Assembly: GCA_014529385.2 (NCBI GenBank)
Contig: CM043947.1
Coordinates: forward strand, 120,850,891 to 120,914,890
Direction of reading: 5' to 3'
Length of the DNA: 64,000 bases
Source of the DNA: Adiantum capillus-veneris
Lineage: Eukaryota > Streptophyta > Polypodiopsida > Polypodiales > Pteridaceae
Each line of letters begins with the position of its first letter. Positions within the stretch are counted from its first letter, which is position 1. Of the stretch, positions 25,011-37,938 are shown piece by piece. The notes under the pieces were generated by a model. The model saw only the letters and a list, made by a program, of their open reading frames with translations. It searched no databases and was not told the DNA's origin. The position numbers were made by a program, and so were the translations under genes.

Positions 25011-26397
25011 AATTTCAATGTAAGCTAGCCCACATGACATGAGCACATGTCCATTTATGCATTCTCTCGTTGGCATGATGACATAATTTGACACCGACAT
25101 ATCTTTGAGAAGGCTTCTATGTGCAGTATACATCAAGTAGTGGTACCTACCCACTATCCTAGCATTGACGTTGTCGTGCCGTGGCAAATTTATATCGTGA
25201 AAGAAAGTAAATGAAGTCCTTCTACATGGTTTTGGATGTATGGGAGTGGATACCACAATGTACATAGTTTCACATGCTTGTATATGATTGCCGACATGTA
25301 TATGTGTTATCGGGGAGTTAGGGCCCTCATGCAGCGCCAATGGTATTTTTACATTCTAAATGATGCATTTTATGCTCTTGGGATGTTCTTAAGCTAAGGA
25401 TATGGTATGGGCGTACACATCACACCTGATAAATATGGCATGAGCCACATTGCCTTTATGCGGCAACTGGCATGCAATGCTGGCAAAAATGCCACCAAAA
25501 ATGGAAATATGATGGCTGATCATTATTTTTGGCTAAATGGAATGGAATTTCAAGTTTGGGGATATTTGGGCACTTGTTTGGATTTTACGGGCAAAACTAG
25601 CTATTTTTGGGTCAAAATGGCCTAAAAATGCCCAAAAATGGCCAAAATGGTATGAAAAGGCCAAATTTTGACACATCAGCAGGGGAGATCGTGGTAAAGC
25701 AAAGGGGGGGTGCTTGATTATACCGAAAAAACCTGAAATCCCCCCTTTGTACATATTCAATTCATGATTTCATGAGAAGACTCCAGTGCAGTCCTGCCTC
25801 TCTTGCCTCTTGTTTATGAGCTTGTATGGAAGTGCATTAGGGTTTTGTCTCTTCACTTTAGTGTGTGGGTTTGATTATGAGGGTGCTTAAAGTCTCTCTA
25901 AAATCAGAATTTGGATGAATCGAAGAGTGAAGTAGGGTTTTTCTATCATCAAATTAATCTTGTATCTATGTAATTAGAGGCGTGGCTGCAAGTTTTTTAT
26001 CGAAGAAGTTAGAGTTTTCACTATGTTTTGTGCTTATGTATGTGTTAAGCTCTAATGGATGAACTTTATGTTACTTTGTTCATCATAATTGGCTCGTGAG
26101 TTCCTGATTTCTTCACCTACTCACTGAATTTTCAAGTAGCAGCAGATCCAAAGAAGGTGTTTGTGATTTTGCAATCACTTACACTCCAACACTTTGAAGA
26201 TAGAATTTGAACAATGTTTGTGATTTTGATATCATTTACTCTCTTAGTTCTTGATGATTAGAGTTTGTATTTTGTTTCACAAACGCTCCTAGGTTTGGGT
26301 GGTGCAATTAGAGATTGTTTGTGATTTGATTCGCAAAGTCTCACAACTAGAGGTTCTGCACCTTCCCAGCTAGACCGTACACTTCTCGACATACTTT
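25011..26397. other. non-coding stretch, possibly leader or LTR of the decayed gypsy
   Basis: No gene is recognisable. The phrase TTTGTGATTTTG(C/A)(A/T)ATCA recurs between 26160 and 26330. Its position directly before the gypsy gag remnant suggests LTR or leader sequence, but no second copy is visible. Confidence 0.35.
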
Positions 26398-26439
26398 TTG
26401 ATGAACCCGACGCGAAGCAATTGGGGTGAGAGTTCTTTG

Positions 26440-26712
26440 TGTCATCACAAACATGTTCAATTATGGTTGATCAACAAGAGCAATAGGGATTTTTCTTTGA
26501 TGCCGGTATCATGCAGATGTTTCAAGCATTTGCCATGTTCATGCAACAACAACAAGCTACGGAAAGAAGCAGATGTCAACAACCAAAGCACTTTAGTCTG
26601 TTGTGAACAAAATGGATCAATTTGATGGCAAAGATATCTCAAAATATCTTCATGGATATGTGAAAGAAATGGAATTGTAACAAGTGTCGAAGGCTGTAAT
26701 GATAGAAAGCTT
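26440..26712 (+). pseudogene. gypsy gag N-terminal part, interrupted by copia
   Basis: Around 26490-26712 the reading contains MFMQQQQAT, then MDQFDGKDISKYLHGYVKEMEL and VMIES. Internal stops are present. The reading is cut at 26712 inside a Phe codon by the copia insertion and resumes at 32268 (FELVMIPEMRVHVR). It resembles gag of a group of plant Ty3/gypsy elements that I recognise by wording only. Confidence 0.65.
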
Positions 26713-26904
26713 TGTTGGGGTATAAAGCCCAATGTGGTCGCCCAGGTAAGTGGGCGGGCCGCCAGGTATGTACACATATTCTTTTGTAAAAACCTAATAA
26801 GAACTCACTATGCTCTACACATTACAGTAGAGCGAGTTCACCATATCATCGTGCTCTTCTTCTCGCACTCTCTCTCGCGTCGCACTTCCGCTCGTACTCC
26901 TTCA
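26713..26904 (+). repeat. 5' LTR of copia element 1
   Basis: 192 bp, matching 32073-32264 with only single-base differences visible (for example ATTACAGTAG against ATTATAGTAG). Confidence 0.95.
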
Positions 26905-26906
26905 AC

Positions 26907-26918
26907 TGGTATCAGAGC
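26907..26918 (+). other. primer-binding site, initiator tRNA-Met
   Basis: TGGTATCAGAGC lies 2 nt after the 5' LTR. It is complementary to the 3' end of plant initiator tRNA-Met. Confidence 0.9.
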
Positions 26919-28014
26919 TCAGATCGAGGCTCAGGGCACCACTGCAGGAGGCTAGAGTCACCAACTCAGATTGGAGTGAAATTCGACAGGCAAAGACACG
27001 ACCCCAACTCTTGTGGAGGGTCCCGTAGGGCTAGGTGTGCTCAAAATTTCATTCTGAGGTCATCTTGGCCACCGTTCGGCTTCCACAAAGGTCTGCGCAG
27101 GCCATTTTTGACTACGTGGTCTCGGCGGGTGCAGATCCGACTCTGCAAATTTGGGGTTTTCGGCCTACGACTCCAGGTGCTGAGGATATCGACACTCCCA
27201 GAGTGTTGATTTGTGGCTGTCTACACATCGAAGGACGGCTCACAGTTCTTGGAGGCGTGTCACATACGACATGGGCGCATCTACACACAGACTGTAGGCG
27301 GCATGCACTAGTTCATCAGGTAGCTTGTGTTTGCTGCTTGATATTCTAGATTTCATCCTGACATTGCAGGTACTTCCACATGGGATGTATTGTTAGAGAT
27401 GATGTATGTCTGTTGAGGGCTTGCTGGCTATGAGTCACGCAGCAAACAACCGCCGCAGCGGTTACAGCATACAGTGGGAAATTTGTGGATGTATGACTTT
27501 GTGGGAAGTCTATGTACTGTCATATTTATTGCAGCCTTTGTTGAGGGTCGAGTGAGGTTTTATTGAGCTGGGGGATTCTCGAATGTTGAGATCCTTTCGG
27601 TGATACAGGTCTTGGAGCGATCCCTCGAGCACCCTTAGATAGGCATCTAGGATGTATTGACTGTGAGTTAGACACTTGGGATTGCATCTTTGCTTTACTG
27701 CCGTTGAGGCATTGTCACAGTCTATGCTTACAGGACAGTGACAGGACAGTCAGAGACAGTACAGGTGCAAGATAGGTTTACCCATAGCTTACAGTGTCAG
27801 AGAGACAGTGTTTTTTGAGCTGTTTTTTGGTCTGTTTTTTGGTCTGTTTTTGAGTACACCAGAGCCATTTTACAAAGGAGACTCTGCCAAAATTTCTGTA
27901 GAATCTGAAGCTTTCTTGGTTCATTTGACAGGTTGATATTGTTTCAGAGGTCAGTTTACAGGGGAAACTCTGCCGAATTTTTCCCAGGAAAGTAAACCAC
28001 TGTGAAGCGTAGCT
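26919..28014 (+). other. 1.1-kb leader of copia element 1
   Basis: No coding region can be supported between the primer site and the gag ATG. The stretch near 27720-27810 repeats the word GGACAGT/GACAGT several times. The length is larger than the short leaders of most small copia elements. Confidence 0.6.
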
Positions 28015-31000
28015 ATGGCTGGATCACAGGACACTGCTCTTTACAATATCAAGAAGCTGGATGGAACCAATTTCCCATTGTGGAAGAAGCAGATTTGGAA
28101 CATGTTGGTACAAAAGAAGCAGATAAAACCTATAAAGCTCAAGGGGATAAAACCAGAAGATATGGACGAAGATGAATGGAGCGAAATGGATGAATTGGCA
28201 CTTTCTACCATTATGCTGACTTTGGCAGAAAGTGTTTACTTCAATGTAGCAGACGAGATGTCGGCTTATCAAGCATGGTTAAAGCTGAGTGATCTTTATG
28301 AGAAGCAGAGTGCAGCTTCACAGGTATACTGGCTTAAGAAGCTTGTTGACTTGAAGATGAAAGAAGGGACCCCTATGTCCAATCATCTGAATGAATTCAA
28401 CACAATCTACAGTCAGTTGTCAGCTCAAGGTGTCAAGTTTGATGAACCTGTTAGAGCTATGTTCCTGTTGATCACATTGCTGGAAAGTTGGGACACTTTT
28501 CGCACAGCTTTGAGTAATTCTGCACCTCCAGATGGTTTGAACATAGCAGGTGTAGAAGGAAGTGTGCTTACTGAAGAAACCAATAGAAAGACAATGGACA
28601 AAGGCGAAGGAACAGCCTTAGTTGTCAGGGGAAGGACCAAAGAAAAGTACAAAGGTGGAAAGAGGAATCAGTCTCGTAGCAAGTCCCGCAGTGCTAAAGG
28701 CAAGAGTGACATAGAATGCTACCATTGTGGCAAGAAGGGTCACATGAAAAGAGACTGCGGAGAATGGAAAGCAGAAAAAGGCAAAGAGAAAGCTGAAGAC
28801 CATGGTGAGAAGAACAAGTCCTCAGTGAAGATTCAAGAAATAAATGTGACAAACACTGTTGTAGAGGATGACAGTCTAGTGTCAGGAGACATCTACTTCT
28901 TGAAGAATACAATGGACTTAGCTCTTCTTATAGCATCTGATGGAAATGCACTGAGTGACTGGATTATAGACTTAGGGGCATCACTTCATGTGTCTCCAAA
29001 CAAGGACTGGTTTACCTCTTATGTGACCACTAAAGATCATGTTCGGCTAAGCAATGGGCAGACATGTGAGATCTTAGGTGTTGGAGACATTCAATTGAAG
29101 TTTCAGAATGGCTCTTCTTTCACGTTGAAGAATGTGAGACATGTTCCCGCAATTACAAAGAGCTTGATCAGCACAGGTTTACTTGATGATGCTGGCTACG
29201 TCACCACTTTTGGACAGAACATGTGGAAGATATCCAAGGGTTCTATGACAGTAGCACATGGAGTAAAGTCTGGAGGACTTTACATGATTTATGTATCAAA
29301 TGTAATCAATGTAACCGAGCAGCCGAAACTTTCTTTGTGGCATAGACGGTTAGGACATATGTCCAAGAAGGGAATGGAAATCTTGTCTCATTCTGGTTAT
29401 TTGCCTGGCTTTTCAATTTATGATTTTGCATTCTATGAACATTGTCTGTATGGTAAGCAAACATAGTAGCCACATAAGCATAGAAGCAGTAGAAGAGATA
29501 CACAGTTGGCACTTGTTCATAGTGATTTGTGTGGACCTATGCCTAACCTATCTCTAGGGGGAGCTTCTTACTTTATGACATTTATAGATGATTACTCGAG
29601 GAAAGTATGGGTTTACTTTCTCAAGCACAAGGATGAAGCGTTTAGTGTTTTCAAAACGTTTGTGACACTTGTGGAGAACCAGAGTGGCAAGAAGCTTAAA
29701 GGCTTACGCACTGACAATGGTGGAGAGTATGTTTCAAAGGCCTTTCAGGACTTTTGTGAGTCAAAAGGTATAAAACGTGAACTTACTGCTCCTTACAATC
29801 CTCCTCAAAATGGTATTGCTGAGAGGATGAATAGGACCATAAAAGAGAAGGTTAGAAGTATGTTGTCTAATGCACAACTGCCAAATGGGTTTTGGGCTGA
29901 AGCTGTATCAACACTTGTTCATCTTGTAAATAGATCTCCTAGCAAGGTTTTGCAGAAGGATTCAGTGCCAGAGATGGTATGGTCAAGCAAAATGCCCTCA
30001 TACAAGCATCTCAAAGTCTTTGGCTGTGAGGCATATACTCACGTTCCAAAGGAATTTAGGAACAAACTTGAGCCAAAGAGTAGAAAGTGCATCTTTCTAG
30101 GCTATGGTAATTCTGGTGAGATGGGGTACAGACTTTGGGATCCCGAATCCAGAAAGGTTGTCCGCAGCAATGTTATTTACTTTAATGAATCCAAATATCA
30201 TTCTAAACCAGAGAGGGTTGAGGAGATTAGAAGAGTTGTCTTCTAAGAAGATGGACCGGCACGTGCAAGACAAAATGTCAGGGCTCAAGAGGAGCAAGGA
30301 CAGGATAGAGTGGAACCACAGGTTGTGGCTGAGCATGAGCCACCTATTGTGCGTAGATATGGACGTGTCACGCGACCTCCTGATAGGTTTGTTCCATCTA
30401 TGAACTATGTCATGTTGACTGATTGCAATGAGCCTTCATGTTACAAGGAAGCAGTGCAAATGAAGGACTCCGGGAATTGGCAATTGGCCATGCAGTCAGA
30501 GATGACATCTCTGCATAAAAACAATACATGGAAGCTAGTTAAATTACCACAGGGCAAAAAGGCTCTACCTTGTAAATGGGTTTACAGGGATAAGATCACC
30601 GCTCATGATAGTCAGCCAAAGTACAAAGCAAGGCTTGTTGCCAAGGGCTTTAAGCAAGAACAAGGCATTGACTTTGATGAAGTCTTCTCTCCGGTGGTCA
30701 AGATGACTACATTGAGATGCTTTCTTGCATTGGTTGCCATATTAGATTTGGTGTTGCCCCAAATGGATGTCAAGACAACGTTCTTGCATGGTGATTTAGA
30801 TGTGGAAATTTACATGCAGCAGCCAGACGGGTTTGTTGAGAAAGGCAAGAAAGATTGGGTATGCCAGTTGTTAAAGAGTCTTTATGGCTTAAAACAATCA
30901 CCGAGGGCATGGTACCATAAATTCCACAAGTTTATTCTTTCTCAAGGCTACAAACGTAGTGAGTTCGATCACTGTCTATATACAAAGAAGGCTAAGGATG

Positions 31001-31983
31001 GTAGTTGGCTGATCCTTATTTTGTATGTGGATGACATGTTGATTGCTGGCAAGCACTTGGAAGAAATTTCAGCTTTGAAGTCAAAGATGGCAAAATCGTT
31101 TGACATGAAAGACATGGGTGAAGCAAGTCATATACTTGGTATGCGCATTGAGAGAGATAGATCAAAGAAGTTGATTTGGTTATCTCAAACAGAGTATATT
31201 GACAAGGTTTTGCAACGTTTCAATATGGAGAAGGGAAAGGCACTGAGTGTTCCATTGCCACCATATGTGAAACTTAGCAAACAAGATTGTCCTGTGTCTG
31301 AGGAAGAACATGCTGAAATGGATAAGATTCCATATGCGTCTGCAGTGGGTAGTTTGATGTAAGCAATGATTGCTACTCGCCCAGACATTGCATTTGCAGT
31401 GGGAGTAGTAAGTCGATACATGTCAAACCCAGGCAAGAAACATTGGGAGGCAGTGAAAGGAATATTGAGATACCTGAAAGCTACAAAGAGTATGCGTATA
31501 TGCTATGGGAGTCAGGAGCTAAGTGTAAAGGGTTTTACAGACTCAGATTATGCAGGTGACTTAGACAACCGAAGGTCTACGTCAGGGTATGTCTTTGCAT
31601 TGGTTGGTGGAGCAGTATCATGGCGTTCTAGATTACAAGATTGTGTTACTCAGTCTACTACAGAGGCTGAATATGTTGCAGCATCAGAGGCATGCAAAGA
31701 ATCAATTTGGCTTAATCGACTAGTAACAGATTTGGGAATCAAAGAAGAGATGCCTGTGTTATATTGTGATAGTCAAAGTGCTATACAATTGGCTCGCAAT
31801 CCAGATTATCACTCAAAGACAAAGCATGTGAATGTGAAGTATCATTTCATCAGGGAAATGCTCAAGGATAAGCAACTTCAGCTTGTCAAAGTTCACACCA
31901 CAAAAAATCCTGCTGATCTACTTACAAAAGGACTTCCCTCAGAGAGCTTTGCGCATTTTCGCAAGCAATTAGGTGTAGGGTAG
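28015..31983 (+). pseudogene. gag-pol: copia gag-pol polyprotein with four in-frame stops
   Basis: A single frame of about 1320 codons. Gag starts at 28015 (KKLDGTNFPLWKKQ). The zinc knuckle CYHCGKKGHMKRDC is at about 28720. The protease site reads DLGAS, where Ser/Thr is expected. Integrase has an HHCC finger with one Cys lost (YEHCLYGKQ) and intact D, D, E (HSDLCGP, RTDNGGEY, AERMNRT). RT has YVDD at 31024-31035, and RNase H is complete (TDSDYAGD, TTEAEY, DSQSAI). Stops occur at 29464-29469 (two TAGs in a row), 30244-30246 (TAA) and 31360-31362 (TAA, where Tyr is usual in SLMYAM). There is no frameshift, so decay is by substitution only. Confidence 0.95.
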
Positions 31984-32061
31984 TACATCACTTCTCTACA
32001 TCTCTTGTATATTAGCTTGTATAGTAGCTTCTCTCAAACTTAAAGTACCACATTGGACTTT

Positions 32062-32072
32062 AAGTGGGAGGT
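32062..32072 (+). other. polypurine tract of copia element 1
   Basis: The purine-rich word AAGTGGGAGGT abuts the 3' LTR, where plus-strand DNA synthesis is primed. Confidence 0.75.
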
Positions 32073-32264
32073 TGTTGGGGTATAAAGCCCAATGTGGTCG
32101 CCCAGGTAAGTGGGCGGGCCGCCAGGTATGTACACATATTCTTTTGTAAAAACCTAATAAGAACTCACTATGCTCTACACATTATAGTAGAGCGAGTTCA
32201 CCATATCGTCGTGCTCTTCTTCTCGCACTCTCTCTCGCGTCGCACTTCCGCTCGTACTCCTTCA
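32073..32264 (+). repeat. 3' LTR of copia element 1
   Basis: Partner of 26713-26904, followed by the target duplication AGCTT. Confidence 0.95.
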
Positions 32265-33870
32265 AGCTTTGAGCTTGTCATGATCCCCGAGATGCGAGTA
32301 CATGTAAGGGGAATCAGAGATTAGCGTGCTCAAAATTGGGAAACATTCAAGGTAGCCTGAAAGGAAGCGTACTTAATGGAGGACTCTAAAAGGGTGACCA
32401 ATAAAACATTTTTGGATTTGGTTGCCAAGCCAAAAGAGGGACTATCTACCACAAATCTACTCAGAGAATTTGAGAGATGATATGTTCAATTATCAAGGAG
32501 TGAGAGAGTTACTTTGGATGCAAAAAAGACATAGCTCTTTCTACAAGCCTTAGGTAAAGACATTTTGGAAAATTTAGAGTTATTTCTTGAGTAATGAATA
32601 CCAAACAAGTTTTGAAGACATAATGGAAGGATGTCAAGGATGTAGTCTCATTGCTTGCTTAGAGGCAACGACACAGAATCAAGAAGGTGGTAAATGGTGC
32701 TACTCCCGCATGTAGCATGCCTGAGAATCCAGTGAAGCCTACTATTGTAATTCCAAAGGGTTCTGAATCAATGCTTGATGAGCTTGTTAAGGGCATGCGA
32801 GAGTTAAAGCTAAAGATGTCTAGGCTTAAAGAAAAGGGAAAACCATTAGGGCAAAGACCTCAAAGTAAGGTTGGGTTTGTGCACAAATGCAATATATGGT
32901 GTGAAGGGATTGTGATAGTTTTAATGATGCTCTAAGGAAGGACCTTGCTTTCTTCAAAGATGGAAAGATCCACTTAAGGGAGATAGGTATTCCCTTGGAA
33001 ACAAACTTTGGAAAGGGAGGGATGCGAGTAGAGAAATGGAAACCAACCATGCTATTTCTCAGTAGTGGAAGCAGCTACTTATCGTATGAAGATCGACTGC
33101 TCTAATAAGGGCATATCAAAGGGTGATGAAGATGTGAACAATGATGTTGGTGAGCTATGGCCAAATGTTATGGAATTGGTGATGAATGGAAAAGTCACTA
33201 AATAATTGCTATACAAAGTTGGTAATTGCATATGTCTTGAAACAGGTTGGAATGACCCTATGGATCTTTATCAGTCCATGCATACATTGCCAAATATCAA
33301 AACAATGAGCAATTGTGGAGCAAAAGTGAAGGAACCTCCTCCACCAGAGGTCCGATGGAGGATGCATCTGTAGGGAAGAAGCTAGAGCAAACCAAAGATA
33401 AGTCAAAGGGACCTTCTTACAAGTTACGATCACATATTGAAGCTGCTACATACTTGAAGAATGTTTTGGAAGAAAGAATTCTTAATTTTGAGGTTGAGTT
33501 TACCTTAGGTGAAGTCCTTGGCATTGCTAAATGTGAATTTCATGAGAAGATTATTGATATCATAAAGAGGAAGAGGAAAACTCTTATTGAGTCGATTCAA
33601 GCATAGGGTGATGGCAATGCTTTGAAGTCACAAGGGTTACAGGTTTATGACAAAGAGGGTGCTAAGAGTGTGGCAGGTTGCTACCAGTCTTCTGGAAAAT
33701 CAAGTAAAGTTCAATTTGTGGAAGAAGATGATGAGGATGAAGCCATACATTGAAGCCACTACTCTAGAAACCATTGGGCACATTGGTGGTCCGTGTTGGG
33801 AAGTGTGCAATGCAACACTGTGTATGTTGGCAGGTGCATATGGTGAAGGGCTAAGGCAGGTATAAAGGCC
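32265..33870 (+). pseudogene. decayed gypsy gag C-terminal half and protease-region remnant
   Basis: The gag reading resumes as ELVMIPEMRVHVRGIR and continues TFLDLVAKPKEGLST, LLREFER and LFLQALGKDILENLELFLE with several stops. At 32760-32870 comes a linker (MLDELVKGMRELKLKMSRL). At 33313-33606 an open stretch contains YKLRSHIEAATYLKNVLEE and FTLGEVLGIAK, a conserved block before the aspartic protease in this gypsy group. No intact protease active site is found. Stops and frameshifts are frequent, so the element is much older than the copia inside it. Confidence 0.7.
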
Positions 33871-34938
33871 CTAGGCAAGCAGGTCATGGCGGAAATGTAT
33901 GCCTAATGTGGTTTTTAAGGCCAACAAGCTCCAAAGAGAGCCAATTGGAATCGAAATTCAAAGTGTCCAAAGTGCTGGGATGTGCCCCGAAACGTAGTGT
34001 TCGAGATGCTCTAGAAGCCTGTCCAAACGGCTCGTCAAACGGAGCTCCGGTGTGAAAGATGTTCTAGTTCAAAGTTGGAAGGTCTTGCAGATCCCCGACA
34101 GACACAACAGATGGGGACAAGTGGCCCAAACTGAAATGCACAAGCAGGTGTGTAAAGTTCAAGTTGTGGAGCATGCCGGTCTTTTCGAATTGCCGATCAG
34201 AGTCCATATGGGAAAGTTATGGCCAGTTGAAAGTTTCTAGGGGGTTGGGTGTGTACCAAGTTGTCCACATTAAAAGGCATGCCACCAGGTGTTTTCTTTA
34301 TCTCAACCAAGTTTGGTAAGGTAGCATGCACTACGTGGAGTCAGTTGAAATTGACGGCTTGCAAATCGGAATAATGGGCGCCTGGATACGCCAAGGAGAA
34401 TGTGAGGTGGTCACAAACATTTTTTCCATCTTTTGGCGGTTAAGATTGATGGGCTCGAGAAAGTTGTGGAGTGCGGAAAAATTTATTATGGCTTTGAGCT
34501 AGCAAGATGGAGTTCCAAACCATTGACGAGGTGGCCGTTTGCCAAATTCGGCATGGGGGAGCACCGACGACATGGGAATGGTATTGCCAAGTTCCTATTT
34601 TATGAGAGCGGAAAGGGAAATGGTGGCTGCACTTTGGAGGGGGGGGGGGGGGGGGGGGGATACAAGGAGTGAGCTTTAAAGTTAAGAGGAAAAGGAAAAA
34701 GGAAGTGGAATAGAGTCTTGAAAGGGTACTGTAGAGGGTTTTTTTTGGAATGTTTGAAAAAAAAGGAAAGAGCCGAAAGGGAGCAACAATGGCACCGTCG
34801 TTGCCCCTTTGGGAGAAAAAAGAAGGGAGGAGATGTTTTTTATAAAAAAAGAAAGAGGGGAGCTCCTTGAGCTTTGGCTTGTTTGCTTGGTGGAGGATGA
34901 AGCGAGCAGAAGGGTTTTTCTGCTATGGCAAGTCGAGC

Positions 34939-34980
<42 letters not shown>

Positions 34981-35590
34981 CCATGTGAAGAAGGCCACTA
35001 GGGAAAGCTTGGTGCGAGGAGCTGGAGAGAGCTCGCTGGAGAGAGCTCGCCCCCACTCTTGTTCTTTGTACGCATCGATTTGCGGCCATGGTTGTATTGG
35101 TATTTTTGTTGTTGAATGAAGCAAGTTCCCCCATTTTGAAGCGCGCGATTGTTTTGTGTCGGGTTCCCCTCCCCCCTCTTCTTTGCTCTGTTGGCAGCCC
35201 GTTGCCAGTCGGTTCGGGTGTATGTCGGGAATGTTGCCCCTCCCCCCCCCCCCCGACAATGTGTGTGCAAAGAGGGAGAGAGTGCGTGGGGTGTTGTGTG
35301 TGAAAGGCGACGATCATTGGTGCATTTTCTATGGGTGTGGGATGTGTTATGCTCTGTGTGGGCTCGGGTGAGTCTGTGTGAGCGCAAGTGCACATGTGGT
35401 CGAAGTGATTGTGTTGTTTGGAGGTGGTTTTCAAGTGGGCAGGGGTGTTGTGTATGCCTTGAGCTATAGGAGGCATTTCTGCGTGTGTGTTGGGCGTGTT
35501 CCCTATTCCCCCTTTCCATCTTCTGGTGCCCCCATGGAGGAGCATGTTGATTGCTCCCTGGTGATGCATTTGTGAGCAAAAATGTGGCAG
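33871..35590. other. non-coding stretch with G/C homopolymers and a (GA)n tract
   Basis: I see no supported gene. Tracts: about 21 G at 34639-34659, (GA)n at about 34941-34979, and 13 C at 35242-35254. The longest open reading here (minus strand, 34682-35641) is low-complexity translation through the GA tract. Confidence 0.55.
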
Positions 35591-36610
35591 AGTGCTGGCC
35601 TTGATTTTTAGTGGTGATGAAGATGCAGATAAGTGGCTCAAGATTTCAAAATGTTTATGCTATCATTTCACATGTGGAGTGATGTAGAAAAGCTAGAGAC
35701 ATTTCCATTGATGTTGGGAGGTAAAGTGAAGCCTGGTTTACGATTTGAAAGCTGCAGACTGGGTTGGTTTTTGAGAGCACTTTCTACACAGGTTTCGAAG
35801 GATGGTGAGAGTGGTGAAGCAGATGCAAGGATTAAGGAGCTGTGACAGGAAGTAAGTGGAGATTTTGATGCTTTTGTCGATAAGTTTGAAGCTTGTTGGA
35901 GTGATCTGGTTGTTGCCACCCAAGTGGTCAATGCGGATGGTTAGCTAGAGAAATTCCTAGCTTGCCTGTGCCCTTGAGTTCAATATAAGGTGGATGATGA
36001 AGAGCCAAATACATTCAATGGGGGATCTCTACTCAGTGTATGATCAATTCCAACTAGCTAAGGAAGGCAGGGACTTGACAACCATGAACACCTTTGGGTT
36101 TGGTAAGGATGTGTACCCTACCTTAAGGATAAATCAACTCATTTGCACATATGATGACTAGAATGAATAAAGTCTTACGTGACTTTATTCCTCAAATTTT
36201 CATGCATTTCCTTGATGATGTGCCTATCAAAGGATGTGGAGAAGAAGATAAAGATGAAGCTTTGGATTCAAGGGGGTGCCGCAAGTTTGTGGAAAATCAC
36301 ATGGATGAATGTGAAAAATCTTATCTAGATTGGAGGAAGTGAACCTTACCTTGTCTGGACAAAAGTTTGTATCTGGAGTCAACAAAGTGCTATTTGTGGG
36401 ACACATGTGTGGACCTCATGGCCCAAGACCTTGTCCAACAAAGGTGAATGCAATTCAAAGAATGAAGGAAACAGTACGAATGCCACCGAGGTTCAAAGAT
36501 TCTTGGGTGCTTGTGTCTTTTATGTAATTTGGATTCCACATCATGCACATGTGGCTGACCCTCTTTACCAATTATTGAGAAAGAATGCACAGACAAAAAA
36601 AAAGTAAGCA
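35591..36610 (+). pseudogene. gypsy gag-like remnant and reverse transcriptase remnant
   Basis: Near 35600-35960 fragments such as DEDADKWLKISK and GDFDAFVDKFEACW look gag-like. From about 36005 the RT follows in several frames: YDQFQLAKEGRDLTTMNT, then MNKVLRDFIPQIF with FLDDVPIKG (the xxDD box), then VNLTLSGQKFVSG, KVLFVGHMCG and VQRFLGACVFYVIWIPHHAHVADPLY. Stops and frameshifts separate every piece. Strand and order fit the decayed gypsy that begins at 26.4 kb, but one continuous element is an inference. Confidence 0.7.
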
Positions 36611-37751
36611 AGCACACAAAGGCAATTAACCTTATGAAATAGATCATAGTGAAGCTACTCATAAAATAGGAATGAAATGCATCCCATCCACCACTCTCAA
36701 AATGCAATCCTCACACTTTCGTCAGCCACTGTTTGATTTTCTTCTCGTGTTGCTTGTATTGTTCTGGGTCTTGGCTATGTGTTTATACCTTATCATCGCT
36801 GGTCTCTTAGTGTATGTTCCAAGGCTTGTTTCCACCCTTCTTCATGGCTTGGGTGATGTCACTCTGACGAGTGACATGCATGCCTTCATTTGTTCCTTAA
36901 TCCAACAATTAGGGACCCTATCACTTCCCTCTCTTGGTGCTCACTCATTATGGATTTGTGTGAAGATCCTCTAATTTTTATTTTTGTCCAATTTTGTGAA
37001 TACGTCATCACAAAATTAATTAAGATTTTGTAGCAAAGCTACTAAATTTGGGCCTACATCTCTTGATCGCCACCATCCTCATTCACCATGACCATTATAA
37101 CATATGTAGCGGTCTATCAGGCATGGGCTAGCATCATAGCACCATTAGAGCTATATGAGTAGATGCTATGAAGGGTCTCAATGGTGGAATCTAGCAGTGG
37201 CCCCTCTTGAGGGGGTGTGGACGCATCAATTCCACCACTCCCACAACAACAATAACCACTCCCACTAGAAAAGGACTTTGGAGATGGTCACCAATATGGT
37301 TTTTGAATCGAAGATCGGGCCGTGATGGAAGATTCAATGGGGGTTTGTGTGCATGTGTTTACTTTTGGGAGGTGAGATTGCTTTGCGAAGAGACCGGTTC
37401 TTCCGCTTTAAATCGTTGGGGGTCGGGGATCATACGAGCCATAAAGTCTTGGAATTTGTCCACACAACACATTTTTGAAGTGGTCCTTTGGGAATCCATC
37501 TAAACATGCATGCAATAGAAGCTAGTCCAATATAAAAATGAGAACCCTAAATTCAAAAATTGAATGTGTGTAGTGTTTGTTTAGGGTGGCTACCTTGTAT
37601 GCAAAGGTCAAGAAGACAATTATCGATGAAAATCTTGGTTTGAATGTTGACTATGGAGAGCCCACATTTGCAGAATGTCCTGCAAGAAGAGGGAAAATTA
37701 GGAAAATGGGAGAAGAACTGCAAATCAACACTCTAAACACTACATTCTAAG

Positions 37752-37755
<4 letters not shown>
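36611..37755. other. non-coding stretch
   Basis: I find no recognisable domain or element boundary here. It could include a 3' LTR of the decayed gypsy; no partner copy is visible. Confidence 0.35.
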
Positions 37756-37756
<1 letters not shown>

Positions 37757-37793
<37 letters not shown>

Positions 37794-37829
37794 GGAAAAG
37801 TGAGAGGTAAATCACACAGTGGGTATGTG

Positions 37830-37892
<63 letters not shown>

Positions 37893-37938
37893 GGGGGGGG
37901 GGGGGGGGGGGGGGTCAAAGGCGACGATGTGGAAGTGT

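Larger units (their letters stand above)
26713..32264 (+). mobile_element. complete Ty1/copia retrotransposon with TSD AGCTT
   Basis: A 5552-bp element with two 192-bp LTRs that look nearly identical (TGTTGGGG...CTCCTTCA). AGCTT flanks both sides (26708-26712 and 32265-32269). The primer-binding site TGGTATCAGAGC (26907-26918) matches initiator tRNA-Met, and the polypurine tract AAGTGGGAGGT precedes the 3' LTR. All domains are present in the copia order gag, PR, IN, RT, RH and in one frame, but four stop codons interrupt it. It lies inside the gag of an older gypsy element. Confidence 0.95.

Noticed and set aside
24969-25340. A 123-codon minus-strand reading
   Set aside because: No domain was recognised and it overlaps the end of the copia RNase H fragment; too little support to call a gene.
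34682-35641. A 319-codon open reading frame on the minus strand
   Set aside because: It is built on a GA microsatellite and C-run, has low-complexity composition and no domain, and overlaps similar readings in other frames.
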